64,000 bases of DNA. Source: CAUSKK01 sp963533935 (GTDB lineage Bacteria; Pseudomonadota; Gammaproteobacteria; Cardiobacteriales; Cardiobacteriaceae). The position numbers and the translations under genes are program-made. The notes below the pieces were generated by a model. It saw nothing but the letters and a program-made list of their open reading frames with translations. It had not been told where the DNA came from and made no database searches. Location: contig CAUSQL010000003.1 of assembly GCA_963533935.1 (NCBI GenBank), positions 9,011 to 73,010 of the forward strand, given 5' to 3'. Each line of letters opens with the position of its first letter. The first letter of the stretch is position 1. Below, one piece after another: positions 14,899 through 23,370 of this stretch.

Positions 14899-17328
14899 AT
14901 GAGTAAGTATCTAATCATTGTGGAATCGCCAGCCAAATCCAAAACGCTGGGGAAATATCTGGGCGAGGACTACACGGTTTTAGCCTCCTACGGCCACGTG
15001 CGCGACCTCATTCCCAAGGCCGGCGCCGTGGAACCGACCAACGATTTCAAAATGAACTATGAACTTGTCGAACGGAACATTCCCCAGGTGGAAAAAATCG
15101 TCGCCGCCATGGCCAAGGCCGAAGCCCTTTATCTGGCCACGGACCCGGACCGGGAGGGGGAAGCCATTTCCTGGCATTTAGCCACCATTCTGCGGGAACG
15201 GGACGTCATCGGCGGCAAGCCGGTGCACCGGGTGGCCTTCCATGAAATTACGGAGCGGGCCATACGCCAGGCCATGGCGAACCCGCGGCCCATCGCCCTG
15301 GACTTGGTTAATGCCCAACAGGCGCGGCGCGCCCTGGATTATCTGGTGGGCTTTAATCTGTCGCCGCTGCTGTGGCGCAAGGTGCAGGCGGGCCTGTCGG
15401 CGGGGCGGGTGCAGTCGCCGGCCCTGCGGCTCGTGGTCGAGCGGGAGCGGGAGATTCAGAAATTCCAGAGCCGGGAATACTGGAAAATCACCAGCCAATG
15501 TGGGGATTTCACCGCCCAGCTGCACAGTTGGCGCGGCGAGAAGCTGGAGCAATTTCATTTTAATGACGGCGCCACGGTGGCCCAGGTCATCGAACAGTTA
15601 AAGCAGGCCGGGCCCCATTTGACCGTCCAGAGCATTCAGGCCAAGGAGCGGCAGCGGCACCCGGCGGCGCCCTTTATCACTTCCACCCTGCAACAGGAGA
15701 GCGCCCGCAAATTGCACTTCAGCGCCCAGCGCACCATGCGCGCGGCGCAGAACCTCTACGAGGCGGGCCATATCACCTATATGCGCACGGACTCGGTAAA
15801 TCTGGCCCAGGAGGCGGTGGCGGCCATGCGGGATTTAATTGCCCGGGACTACGGCGCCCCCTACCTGCCGGCCCAGCCGCGGGTTTACAAGACTAAGGCG
15901 AAGAACGCCCAGGAGGCCCACGAGGCCATTCGCCCCACCAATTTCCAGCTGCGCAGCGTGGACGCCGGCGATGATGAACAGAAGCTCTACCAGTTAATTT
16001 GGCAGCGGGCGGTGGCCTCGCAGATGAGTTCGGCGCTGCTGGAGCAAACGGCGGTGGATTTAACCCTCGGGGACGGCCTGTTCCACGCCACCGGCAGCAC
16101 CATTAAATTTGCCGGCTTCATGGGCGTTTATTTGGAGGGCAACGACGACGAATCGAACTCCGACAGGGAAACGCTGCTGCCGCAGCTGGCGGTCGGCCAG
16201 GAAATTCCCTGGCAGGACATGGTCGGCAGCCAACACTTCACCCAGCCGCCGCCGCGCTTCGGCGACGCCAGCCTCATCAAGGAGCTGGAATTCCACGGCA
16301 TTGGCCGGCCGTCCACCTACGCGGCCATTCTCTCCACCTTGCAGCAGCGGGAATACGTCTTTAACGAGAACCGCCGCTTCCAGCCCAGTTCCATCGGCAT
16401 GGTGGTCAATGATTTTCTGGTGAAGCACTTTGAAAAGTACGTGAACTATGAATTCACCGCCCAGCTGGAGGACGATTTAGACGCGGTCAGCCGCGGTGAA
16501 GAGGACTGGAAGGCGCTGCTGCGGCGCTTCTGGCAGGACTTGGAACGGCGCATTGAGGAGAAAAAGGACGTGTCCCGGGAGGAGGTGATGCAGGCGCGGG
16601 AGCTGGGCCGCGACCCGAAGAGCGGCAAGCCGGTGTCCGTGCGCCTTGGCCGCTTCGGCCCCTTTGTGCAGATTGGCTCCAAGGACGATGAAGAGAAGCC
16701 GCTGTTCGCCTCCATTCCCGCCAACCGGAACATGGAAACCATCGGCCTGGAGGAGGCGCTGGAGCTGTTCAAGCTGCCGCGGGACTTGGGGCTAACCGAT
16801 AGCGGCGAACCCATCAGCACCAACAACGGCCGCTTCGGCCCCTACATTCGCTACGGCAGCAAGTACGTGTCCATTCCCAAGGAGGAGGACCCGCTGACCA
16901 TCAGCCGCGAGCGGGCCCTGGAGCTGATTAACGAGAAAATCCTCGCCGACCAGAAGAAATACATCAAGGCGCTGGAACACGAGGGCCAGGCGCTGCAAAT
17001 TCTCAATGGCCGCTTCGGCCCCTACGTTACCGACGGGGTCATTAATGCCTCCATTCCCAAGAGCATCGTGCCCGAGGAGATTAGCGTTAGTCAGTGCCTG
17101 GAGCTGCTGGAGAAGTCGCGGGAGCGGCGGGCTAAGCGGGGGCTGAAGGCGCCGGCGAAGAAAACCGCTGCGAAAAAGACGACCAAGAAGGCGACGGCGA
17201 AAAAAGCGGCCACCGGCGAGAAGGCGAAAAAAACGCCGGCCAAAGCCAGTAAAGACGAGGGCGCAGAGCCGAAGAAGGCCACCCGGACGCGGAGAACCAA
17301 AGCCAGCGAGCCCAAGGAAACGGATTGA
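14899..17328 (+). CDS. topA: DNA topoisomerase I
   Basis: Type IA topoisomerase that relaxes negative supercoils. 809 residues from the ATG at 14899 (MSKYLIIVESPAKSKTLGKYL). An in-frame upstream ATG inside dprA is rejected because the family start is here. The TOPRIM domain has ATDPDREGEAISWH; the catalytic Tyr is in GHITYMRTDSVNL near residue 300; RPSTYAAILSTLQQREYV follows near 475. In place of C-terminal zinc fingers the protein carries three topoisomerase C-terminal repeats, each with a GRFGP[YF]-type motif, then a Lys/Ala tail (KAPAKKTAAKKTTKKA) like histone H1. Zinc-finger-free tails occur in several lineages. It is the last gene of tsaP-dprA-topA. Confidence 0.97.
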   Translation: MSKYLIIVESPAKSKTLGKYLGEDYTVLASYGHVRDLIPKAGAVEPTNDFKMNYELVERNIPQVEKIVAAMAKAEALYLATDPDREGEAISWHLATILRERDVIGGKPVHRVAFHEITERAIRQAMANPRPIALDLVNAQQARRALDYLVGFNLSPLLWRKVQAGLSAGRVQSPALRLVVEREREIQKFQSREYWKITSQCGDFTAQLHSWRGEKLEQFHFNDGATVAQVIEQLKQAGPHLTVQSIQAKERQRHPAAPFITSTLQQESARKLHFSAQRTMRAAQNLYEAGHITYMRTDSVNLAQEAVAAMRDLIARDYGAPYLPAQPRVYKTKAKNAQEAHEAIRPTNFQLRSVDAGDDEQKLYQLIWQRAVASQMSSALLEQTAVDLTLGDGLFHATGSTIKFAGFMGVYLEGNDDESNSDRETLLPQLAVGQEIPWQDMVGSQHFTQPPPRFGDASLIKELEFHGIGRPSTYAAILSTLQQREYVFNENRRFQPSSIGMVVNDFLVKHFEKYVNYEFTAQLEDDLDAVSRGEEDWKALLRRFWQDLERRIEEKKDVSREEVMQARELGRDPKSGKPVSVRLGRFGPFVQIGSKDDEEKPLFASIPANRNMETIGLEEALELFKLPRDLGLTDSGEPISTNNGRFGPYIRYGSKYVSIPKEEDPLTISRERALELINEKILADQKKYIKALEHEGQALQILNGRFGPYVTDGVINASIPKSIVPEEISVSQCLELLEKSRERRAKRGLKAPAKKTAAKKTTKKATAKKAATGEKAKKTPAKASKDEGAEPKKATRTRRTKASEPKETD

Positions 17329-17364
17329 GTGGCAGGCGGGATTAATGCTGTGTCCCAGTGAGCG

Positions 17365-17488
17365 GTTTACCAACAATCGGGCGCTTCCCCTGTATGTATT
17401 TACGCCGTTAATTACATACATAGGAAGCGCCCGGTTGTTGGTAAATGCCCTTAAACATACACAGGGGCGCTTCTACCGTTTGTAAAAT
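17365..17488. repeat. AAGCGCCC palindromic repeat, three units
   Basis: TTTACCAACAATCGGGCGCT TCCCCTGTATGTATT, a TACGCCG spacer, then TTAATTACATACATAGGAAG CGCCCGGTTGTTGGTAAA. The two outer ends share the unusual CAACAA/TTGTTG arm, so they covary. A third unit, AACATACACAGGGGCGCTTC TACCGTTTGTAAA, follows. The next 195 bp (17489-17685) are GC-rich and non-coding; I see no gene or recognisable RNA there. Confidence 0.85.
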
Positions 17489-17685
17489 CCCTGGGGGAGC
17501 GGCCCCAGTGGCGGCAGCACGTGAGATTTTTGCCGTGCGAGCCCGGGCGCCTGGCCCCGATTTCATTTAGCCCTTACCGAGCCAGTGCTGCTTTTACCGC
17601 CGGCGGGCGGCTGTCCGTAAACGGCCCCGGCCTACAGATGGGCCAAGCAATCGTTCATTTTTATCCACTGGAATGGGACGGGCTT

Positions 17686-17719
17686 TTACATACAGGCTAA
17701 GCGCCCGTCCGTTTGTAAT
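17686..17719. repeat. AAGCGCCC palindromic repeat, single unit in a 5' leader
   Basis: TTTTACATACAGGCTAAGCG CCCGTCCGTTTGTAATT. It ends only a few bases before the AGAGGAA ribosome site of the MFS gene, so it must be part of that gene's leader if transcription starts upstream. Confidence 0.85.
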
Positions 17720-17732
17720 TAGAGGAATAGAC

Positions 17733-19142
17733 ATGCAGAAATATCTCAGTAAAGACCCGCAGTTCCCCGCCCTAACACTCATCGGCGCCCTGTTCATCGG
17801 TGCCTTCTTCGGCTATCTCAACGATACCCTGCTCAACGTGGCCCTGCCCACCTTCATGGGGGCATTTCACCTCAGCGAAAGCCAGGCCCAGTGGCTCACC
17901 TCCGGCTTTCTACTGGTCATGGGCGCCTTTACCCCGATTACGGCGAACCTGATTCAGTGGTTCACCACCCGCCAGGCCGCCTTCATCACCTTCGGCAATT
18001 TCGCCCTGGGCACGCTGATTTGTCTGACGGCGCAGAATTTCCCCATGCTGCTGTTGGGGCGGGTCATTCAGGCCATTTCCGCCGCCATCACCGTGCCGCT
18101 GCTGATGACCACCATTTACGCCATCTATCCGCCGGAGCGCCGCGGCACCCTGATGGGCCTGGTGGCCATGGTCTTCTCCCTGGCGCCGACCCTGGGCCCC
18201 ACCCTGTCCGGCCTGCTGTTGCAGTACGGCCACTGGCGGCTGCTCTTTGCCCTGCCGCTGCTGTTCATCATCGCCGTGCTGTTCGTCATTCACCGTAAGG
18301 TGCGCCACAACGTGATGCAGGTTACGCGGCCGCCCATCGACCTGCCGTCGGCGCTGCTGTCCGTGCTTGGCTTCGGTGCGCTGGTTTACGGCGCCAGCCA
18401 GTTCCGCAGCCTGGGCGGCGGGGAACTGCTGGGCATTTTCACGGCAGCGCTGCTGTTCATCGCGCTGTTCGTATGGCGGCAGCTGCGTTTAATCACGCCG
18501 CTGCTGAATCTGCGCACCCTGGAGAACCGGCAGTTCCGCAGTGCGGTCATAATCCTCGCCCTGGCCTTCTTCATGTTTCTGGGGCTGGAGCTGCTGTTGC
18601 CCATCTACGGCCAGCAGGTGCGCCTGCTCACGCCCCTATTAACGGGCCTGCTGCTCATGCCCGCGTCGCTGGCGGAAGGGCTGCTGGCGCCGCTGCTGGG
18701 CCGGCTCCTCGACCGGCGCGGCGGGAAAATCGTGCTGCGCCTCGGCGCCTATCTGCTACTGCTGGGGGCGGTGCTGCTATTCCATTTCGTGGATATGGTG
18801 AGCAATCCCTGGCTTATGGCCCTGTGCTTCACTATTTTCGCCGGCGGGGTGGCCTGCTGCATTACCGGCGAAACCCACGGTTTAAACGCCCTCGACCGGT
18901 CGCTGACCGCCCACGGCACCGCCATCATCAGCACCATTAACCCCATCGCCGGGGCACTGGGCGCCTCCTTCTTCGTGGGCCTGATGAGTTGGGGCGAAAG
19001 TTTAAGTGAGCAGGAGACGGCGGCGCTGCGCCAGCTGGACGGCGTGCATTTGGCCCTGGCCATTACCATTGGCCTAAGTGTGGTGGTGTTCTACTTCTCG
19101 CGGAAAATTCGCAATCTGCCGGCGGGCCAACGGGCCCATTGA
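17733..19142 (+). CDS. MFS drug exporter, DHA2 (EmrB/QacA) family
   Basis: A 469-residue multi-spanning membrane transporter beginning MQKYLSKDPQFPALTLIGAL. The start at 17733 follows AGAGGAA. About 14 hydrophobic segments can be read, as expected for the DHA2 branch. Early signatures are YLNDTLLNVALPTFMGAF (segment 1 region with D/N), QAQWLTSGFLLVMGAF, and LLLGRVIQAISAAITVPLL followed by YPPERRGTLMGL, the motif A/C-like region of proton-driven drug exporters. The substrate cannot be told from sequence. It stands alone with its own repeat-containing leader; no regulator gene adjoins it. Confidence 0.9.
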   Translation: MQKYLSKDPQFPALTLIGALFIGAFFGYLNDTLLNVALPTFMGAFHLSESQAQWLTSGFLLVMGAFTPITANLIQWFTTRQAAFITFGNFALGTLICLTAQNFPMLLLGRVIQAISAAITVPLLMTTIYAIYPPERRGTLMGLVAMVFSLAPTLGPTLSGLLLQYGHWRLLFALPLLFIIAVLFVIHRKVRHNVMQVTRPPIDLPSALLSVLGFGALVYGASQFRSLGGGELLGIFTAALLFIALFVWRQLRLITPLLNLRTLENRQFRSAVIILALAFFMFLGLELLLPIYGQQVRLLTPLLTGLLLMPASLAEGLLAPLLGRLLDRRGGKIVLRLGAYLLLLGAVLLFHFVDMVSNPWLMALCFTIFAGGVACCITGETHGLNALDRSLTAHGTAIISTINPIAGALGASFFVGLMSWGESLSEQETAALRQLDGVHLALAITIGLSVVVFYFSRKIRNLPAGQRAH

Positions 19143-19144
19143 GG

Positions 19145-19173
19145 CAAAAAAAAACGACTCCCGTGGGAGTCGA
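19145..19173 (-). terminator. terminator of tRNA-Ile2
   Basis: CGACTCCCGTGGGAGTCG (19155-19172), followed on the minus strand by a run of nine T. It lies about 30 bp past the tRNA 3' end and starts only three bases after the MFS stop codon. Confidence 0.85.
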
Positions 19174-19201
19174 AAAAGGAGATAAAAGGAGAAAAGGTAA
19201 G

Positions 19202-19275
19202 TAGGCCCAGAGGGACTTGAACCCCCGACCCAGCGATTATGAGTCGCTTGCTCTAACCAACTGAGCTATAGGCCC
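19202..19275 (-). tRNA. ileX: tRNA-Ile2 (anticodon CAU, lysidine type)
   Basis: A full cloverleaf on the minus strand: acceptor GGGCCTA/TGGGCCT, D arm GCTC/GAGC, anticodon stem AGCGA/TCGCT around CTCATAA, T arm GGGGG/CCCTC with TTCAAGT. The anticodon CAT could mean Met. The acceptor-stem pairs C4-G69 and C5-G68 and the GCGACTCATAATCGC anticodon arm match tRNA-Ile2 and not elongator Met; TilS would convert C34 to lysidine to read AUA. CCA is not encoded (the gene ends in A and then CTTACC). Confidence 0.82.
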
Positions 19276-19287
19276 GGAAAGCTGGCT

Positions 19288-19293
19288 ATTATA
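19288..19293 (-). promoter_or_regulatory. -10 box of the tRNA-Ile2 promoter
   Basis: TATAAT on the minus strand, 13 bp upstream of the mature tRNA 5' end. It is centred in the inverted repeat GGCTATAATAGCC. A -35 is less clear (CTGTTG about 16 bp upstream). Confidence 0.65.
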
Positions 19294-19322
19294 GCCAAAA
19301 ATTTTTTCCCAACAGCAGATTT

Positions 19323-20264
19323 ATGGACATCGAACAGCTGACCGTGCATTTTCTCACCATCGGCGCCGGCCAGGCCGGCCAACGCCTGGATAATTTCCTC
19401 TTTCGCCGCTATCCGGCGGTGCCGAAGAGCCGCATTTACCAAATGCTGCGCCGCGGGGAAATTCGCCGCAATGGGAAACGCTGCGCCGCCAGCGACCGGC
19501 TGGAGCTGAACGACATGCTGCGCCTGCCGCCCCTCTACCAGCAGCGGCGGGCGGAATGTGCAGTTCCCCCCTTCTGGCAGGAAACCATAAAAAAATCCGT
19601 GGTTTACGAAGACGCGGACTTTCTCATCGTCAATAAGCCGCGGGGGCTAGCGGTGCAGCGGGGCACGGCCCAGGCCTACAGCCTCATCGACGGCGTGCAG
19701 CAGCTGTGGGGCGACGATTACCGCCTGTGCCATCGCCTCGACCAGGAGACCAGCGGCCTGCTGGTGCTAGGCAAGAACAACGGCGCCCTGCGCCATTTTC
19801 AGGATTTACAGCGGGAAAATCGGGTGGAAAAGCACTATCTCTGCCTGTGCCGGGGCGACTGGCCGGCGGCGCGCCGGCGGGTGGCCATTAAAGTTAAGAA
19901 GATTCAGAGCGCCGACGGCGACCGCATGGTGGTCAGCGCCGACGGCAAGGAGGCCATCACCCATTTTCAGGTGCTGGAACGGTTCCCCGGCGCCACCCTG
20001 CTGGCGGCGCGGCTGGAGACCGGCCGCACCCACCAGATTCGTTTGACTCTGCGCCACTGTGGCCACGTGCTCGCCGGCGACGATAAGTACGGCGACCGGG
20101 AATTCAATAAAATGCTAAGGCAACGGGGCTACGGCGCCATGTTTTTGCAGGCCTACCGGCTGACGCTGCCGTTGGCCGACCAGCGCACTGTGGCCATCGG
20201 CCTGGCCCTGGCCCCGGAGGAGCGGGCGCTGTTGGAGCAGCTCGCCATTAACCCTTTGCTTTAA
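19323..20264 (+). CDS. rluC: 23S rRNA pseudouridine synthase, RluC type
   Basis: Makes pseudouridines in 23S rRNA (955/2504/2580 in the E. coli RluC case). 313 residues: an N-terminal S4 RNA-binding domain (QRLDNFLFRRYPAVPKSRIY... GEIRRNGKR, about 20-75), then the RluA-type catalytic domain with HRLDQETSGLLVLGKN near residue 140 (catalytic Asp in HRLDxxTSG), RTHQIRLTLRHCGHVLAGDDKYG near 240 and a C-terminal LPLADQRTVAIGL. The S4 domain and these motifs favour RluC over RluA; RluD is the main alternative. The gene is divergent from tRNA-Ile2 and is followed 11 bp later by a GST gene. Confidence 0.9.
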   Translation: MDIEQLTVHFLTIGAGQAGQRLDNFLFRRYPAVPKSRIYQMLRRGEIRRNGKRCAASDRLELNDMLRLPPLYQQRRAECAVPPFWQETIKKSVVYEDADFLIVNKPRGLAVQRGTAQAYSLIDGVQQLWGDDYRLCHRLDQETSGLLVLGKNNGALRHFQDLQRENRVEKHYLCLCRGDWPAARRRVAIKVKKIQSADGDRMVVSADGKEAITHFQVLERFPGATLLAARLETGRTHQIRLTLRHCGHVLAGDDKYGDREFNKMLRQRGYGAMFLQAYRLTLPLADQRTVAIGLALAPEERALLEQLAINPLL

Positions 20265-20275
20265 TTGGAGATTTT

Positions 20276-20863
20276 ATGAAGCTATATGCCAGCACCACTT
20301 CCCCCTTCAGCCGTCTGTGCATCATCGTTGGCTATTTAAGTAAGAAAGACCTGGCCCTACAGTTCGTCATGCCCTGGGAGAATCCGGCGGAGCTGCTGGC
20401 GGTCAATCCCTATAGCCAGATTCCCGCCCTGGTCTGTGACAACGGCCAGGTGCTGACGGAAACCCTCATCATCGCCGACTACTTAAATAAGGACATACTG
20501 GCCGCCGGCGACCCGAAGATTTCCTTTGCCATCACCACCCTGAGCCAGGTGGTAAAAACCTTCACCCTACAGCTGCACGCCGCCGCCGGCCAGGCGCCGC
20601 ACCCGCACGTGCAGCGGGCCAACGAGGCCATTGCGCGGGCCCTAAGACTGGCGCCGGAATTGGATACGGCCAGCGACCGCTGGGGCGATATATTCCTGGC
20701 AGTGGCCCTGGGCTACGCCAGCCTGCGGGTGCCGGCCATCTTTGAGGAATGCGCTTCGGCCAGCAATCGGGAGGCGCTACTTAAATATCTGGAGAAGGAA
20801 TTCATGGTTAAGACCACGCCGGAGGCCCTAGGGCGCAAGCCGGCCCACGTGCGGGATTTGTAG
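20276..20863 (+). CDS. glutathione S-transferase family protein
   Basis: 195 residues. The N-terminal thioredoxin-like domain reads MKLYASTTSPFSRLCIIVGYL, with SPFSR as the active-site turn, then NPYSQIPALV with the cis-Pro and LTETLIIADYL, the glutathione-binding Glu-Thr pair (E/S-like). The C-terminal helical domain is short. It follows rluC with an 11-bp gap and a TTGGAG ribosome site, so the two are probably cotranscribed. The substrate is unknown; bacterial GSTs of this length often serve detoxification or act as stringent starvation protein-like factors, but SspA-specific features are not evident. Confidence 0.85.
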   Translation: MKLYASTTSPFSRLCIIVGYLSKKDLALQFVMPWENPAELLAVNPYSQIPALVCDNGQVLTETLIIADYLNKDILAAGDPKISFAITTLSQVVKTFTLQLHAAAGQAPHPHVQRANEAIARALRLAPELDTASDRWGDIFLAVALGYASLRVPAIFEECASASNREALLKYLEKEFMVKTTPEALGRKPAHVRDL

Positions 20864-20879
20864 AGCTAATTAAGAAGGC

Positions 20880-20992
20880 AAAAGACCCGGATTTATCCGG
20901 GTTCTTAGCCCGTCAGGGCAATAAAAAACCTAGCGTAGCTAGGTTCTTAGCCCATCAGGGCGAAAAAAAAACCAGCTTCAAGCTGGGTTCTT
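20880..20992 (-). terminator. three consecutive terminators after tRNA-Leu
   Basis: Three hairpins in tandem. Reading the minus strand they are CCAGCTTGAAGCTGG with a run of nine T (20963-20990), CCTAGCTACGCTAGG with TTTTTT (20923-20946) and CCCGGATAAATCCGGG with TCTTTT (20880-20903). Between them the segment GCCCTGAYGGGCTAAGAACC is repeated. The first serves tRNA-Leu; the other two are backups. From the plus strand the same hairpins also lie behind the GST gene. Confidence 0.85.
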
Positions 20993-20998
20993 CTTTAA

Positions 20999-21082
20999 TG
21001 CCTAAGGAGAGACTCGAACTCTCACGTTGTCACCAACGGCGGATTTTGAATCCGCTGCGTCTACCAATTCCGCCACTCAGGC
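20999..21082 (-). tRNA. leuX: tRNA-Leu (anticodon CAA)
   Basis: A class II cloverleaf with a long variable arm on the minus strand: acceptor GCCTGAG/CTTAGGC, D arm with GGTAGAC, anticodon stem GCGGA/TCCGC around TTCAAAA (anticodon CAA, reads UUG), a variable arm and a T arm with GAGAGTTCGAGTCTCTC. The discriminator is A, as in bacterial tRNA-Leu. CCA is not encoded. Confidence 0.93.
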
Positions 21083-21093
21083 CAAGGCTGGCT

Positions 21094-21122
21094 ATTCTAG
21101 CCAGCGGGAGGGCTTTAGGCAA
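21094..21122 (-). promoter_or_regulatory. sigma-70 promoter of tRNA-Leu
   Basis: On the minus strand TTGCCT (-35, 21117-21122), 17 bp, TAGAAT (-10, 21094-21099), 11 bp before the tRNA 5' end. The -10 sits in GGCTAGAATAGCC, the same inverted-repeat context as at tRNA-Ile2. The -35 overlaps the end of the 21115 gene. Confidence 0.8.
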
Positions 21123-21576
21123 GGGGCGGCACCAGACGCACCGGCAGCCGCAGCTGCGCCGCGTTTTTCAGCACCAAATCCAGGTCGCATTCCCGGGCAA
21201 GGAAGCCGGCAATCTGCCGCTCGTCGAGGATTTGCCACAGCTGCAGCTCGTAGCCGCTCAATTCCCGCGCCGCCAGCATTAGCAGCTCTTCGGGGGCGAA
21301 GTCGAACAGGGCCAAATCCTCCTCTTCGCTGTCGCCGGCGCTGAGCAGGTTCGCCTCCCACAGGGCGCCCACCGCGCGGATTTGCCGGATTAACTCGGTC
21401 AGGTCATCTTCCACAGCGAAGACGCCGGCGCAGCTGCGACTTAGCATGAGCAGTTCACCGGCGCCACCGGTTTCTTCGATAAATTCCGCCAGCTGCTGCA
21501 TTTCCTCCTCGCCGCCGTTGGGATTAATCAGCTCCACCAGCGGGCCCAACCGGGCCAATTCACCATCTATATCCAT
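21115..21576 (-). CDS. small acidic protein of unknown function
   Basis: 153 residues from MDIDGELARLG. The ATG at 21576 is chosen because GGGAG sits nine bases before it; the longer frame reaching 21684 would run through a palindromic repeat and into the cysJ start region. The protein is acidic and Leu/Glu-rich (GGEEEMQQLAEFIEET; SAGDSEEEDLALFDFAPEELLMLAARELSG) with no signal peptide or membrane segment. The last third, DERQIAGFLARECDLDLVLKN, looks helical. I do not recognise the family. Its coding end overlaps the tRNA-Leu promoter, so transcription may continue into the tRNA. Confidence 0.65.
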   Translation of the reverse strand: MDIDGELARLGPLVELINPNGGEEEMQQLAEFIEETGGAGELLMLSRSCAGVFAVEDDLTELIRQIRAVGALWEANLLSAGDSEEEDLALFDFAPEELLMLAARELSGYELQLWQILDERQIAGFLARECDLDLVLKNAAQLRLPVRLVPPLA

Positions 21577-21589
21577 AAACAAACTCCCA

Positions 21590-21622
21590 ATTACAAACAG
21601 TAGAAGCGCCCCCTTGTATTTA
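21590..21622. repeat. AAGCGCCC palindromic repeat, single unit
   Basis: ATTACAAACAGTAGAAGCGC CCCCTTGTATTTAAA, in the short divergent gap between the 21115 gene and cysJ. Confidence 0.8.
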
Positions 21623-21666
21623 AAGGCTGCTAGAATCTGCCCCCTTGCACTAAATAAGAGGAATCC

Positions 21667-23370
21667 ATGTACCCAATTCCCCAAGATTTAACCAATAAAA
21701 TCAATGCCTTAACCCCATTGCAAAAGGCCTGGCTGTCCGGCTACTGCTGGGCCCAGGCCCAGGAGCCGGCGCCGGAACTGACCATAATTTCCGCCAGCCA
21801 GAGCGGTAACGCGCGGCAGCTGGCCGAGCAACTGACCGAACAGCTGCGGGCCCGGGGGCTGCGGCCGCGCCACTGGGCCGCCGCCGATTATCCCCCAGAA
21901 CAGCTGGGCCGGGAAAAAATTCTCCTGCTCATTACGGCCACCACCGGCGAGGGCGAACCGCCCGAGGAGGCCCAGAGCCTCTACCGGGCCCTGTGGGCCA
22001 AGGAGGCACCGGACTTAAGCGGTATGCGCTTTGCCGTGGCCGGCCTCGGCGACCGCAGTTACCCCCATTTCTGCCAGGCGGGCAAGAACTTCGCCGCGCG
22101 GCTGGCGGAATTGGGGGGCCAGCCGCTGCTGCCGCGCCAGGACTTCGACGTGGACTACGCTGCCCAGGCGCCCCAGTGGTTCGCGGCGCTGAGTGCCGCC
22201 TTGGCCGGTTCGCCCCCGAGTCCGGCCGGGCCGGAGACGCCGGAAGCGGTAAAGGTGGCGGCCCGCAGCGACCGGGAAAATTCCTGGGCCGCACCGCTAC
22301 TACAGCGGCAGCGGCTGTCCGGCCCCGAATCCCTGAAGGAGGTGCACCAGCTGACCTTCGACCTGGCCGGCGCCAACTTTAATTATGAACCCGGCGACAG
22401 CCTGGGCGTCTGGCTCGACAACGACCAGGAATTAATTAGTGAAATCCTCGCGGCGGTGGGTCTGAATGGCGACGAAGCGGTAACGGTGGCCGGCACACCC
22501 ATGAATCTGCGCACCGCCCTCACGGCGCACCTGGAAATTTCCCGCAATAATCCGAATTTTCTCGATGGCTACGGAGAACTGGCCAAGAATAAGACCCTAA
22601 ATAAGCTTATCGACAAGGACATGGCCCATTTGGCGGAATATAACCCCATCGTCGCCATCGTTAAGCGCTTCCCCTGCCAGCTGACCGCCGACCAGCTCAT
22701 CGGCCTGCTGCAACCCTTACAGCCGCGCTACTACTCCATTTCCTCCGCCCAATCCGTGGCCGGCGACCGGGCCGACCTGACGGTCAATGTGCTGAGCTAC
22801 CAGCTGGACGGCTGCACCCGTCACGGCGCCTGTTCCTCCTATCTGGGCCAGCGGCTGCCCGAGAGCGGGCGGGCGCGGCTATTCCTCCAGTCCAATCCGC
22901 AGTTCCGCCTGCCCCGCAACGGCGCCACGGACATCATCATGGTCGGCAGCGGCACCGGCATTGCCCCCTACCGGGCCTTCCTGCAACAGCGGCACCACAG
23001 CCAGGCGCCGGGGCGTAACTGGCTGATTTTTGGCAATCAGTTCGCCGCCCAGGACTTCCTCTACGGCAGCGACTGGCAGCACTACGCCCGGGAGGGCTAT
23101 CTGCAGCGGCAATCGCTGGCCTGGTCCCGGGACCAGCCGGAGAAAATCTACGTGCAGGACAAAATCCGCGAGGAGGCAGAGGAATTCTGGCGCTGGCTGG
23201 AGGGCGGCGCCCACGTCTACGTCTGTGGCGAGGCGGCCAAGCTCGGCAGAGAGGTGGAGAAGGCGCTGCTGGACGTGATTCAGAGCCAGGGCCGGCGGGA
23301 CGAGGAGGCGGCGCAGACCTATTTAGAACGGCTGCGGCGGGAAAAACGCTACCAGCGGGACATCTATTAA
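21667..23370 (+). CDS. cysJ: NADPH-sulfite reductase flavoprotein subunit
   Basis: CysJ passes electrons from NADPH through FAD and FMN to the CysI haemoprotein for sulfite reduction. 567 residues: an N-terminal flavodoxin domain (ISASQSGNARQLAEQL near 40; TTGEGEPPEEAQ near 97; GLGDRSYPHFCQAGKNF near 125), an FAD domain with RYYSISSA near 355, and an NADPH domain with GSGTGIAPYRAFLQQR and VYVCGEAAKLGREVEKAL, ending YQRDIY, the CysJ/P450-reductase C-terminus. cysI and cysH are not adjacent, so the pathway is scattered or the protein serves another diflavin role. Start ATG 21667 follows AAGAGGAA. Confidence 0.92.
   Translation: MYPIPQDLTNKINALTPLQKAWLSGYCWAQAQEPAPELTIISASQSGNARQLAEQLTEQLRARGLRPRHWAAADYPPEQLGREKILLLITATTGEGEPPEEAQSLYRALWAKEAPDLSGMRFAVAGLGDRSYPHFCQAGKNFAARLAELGGQPLLPRQDFDVDYAAQAPQWFAALSAALAGSPPSPAGPETPEAVKVAARSDRENSWAAPLLQRQRLSGPESLKEVHQLTFDLAGANFNYEPGDSLGVWLDNDQELISEILAAVGLNGDEAVTVAGTPMNLRTALTAHLEISRNNPNFLDGYGELAKNKTLNKLIDKDMAHLAEYNPIVAIVKRFPCQLTADQLIGLLQPLQPRYYSISSAQSVAGDRADLTVNVLSYQLDGCTRHGACSSYLGQRLPESGRARLFLQSNPQFRLPRNGATDIIMVGSGTGIAPYRAFLQQRHHSQAPGRNWLIFGNQFAAQDFLYGSDWQHYAREGYLQRQSLAWSRDQPEKIYVQDKIREEAEEFWRWLEGGAHVYVCGEAAKLGREVEKALLDVIQSQGRRDEEAAQTYLERLRREKRYQRDIY

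Noticed and set aside
17489..17685. A small RNA or riboswitch upstream of the MFS gene
   Set aside because: GC-rich and able to fold, but I find no known riboswitch core, promoter or terminator that would support it.
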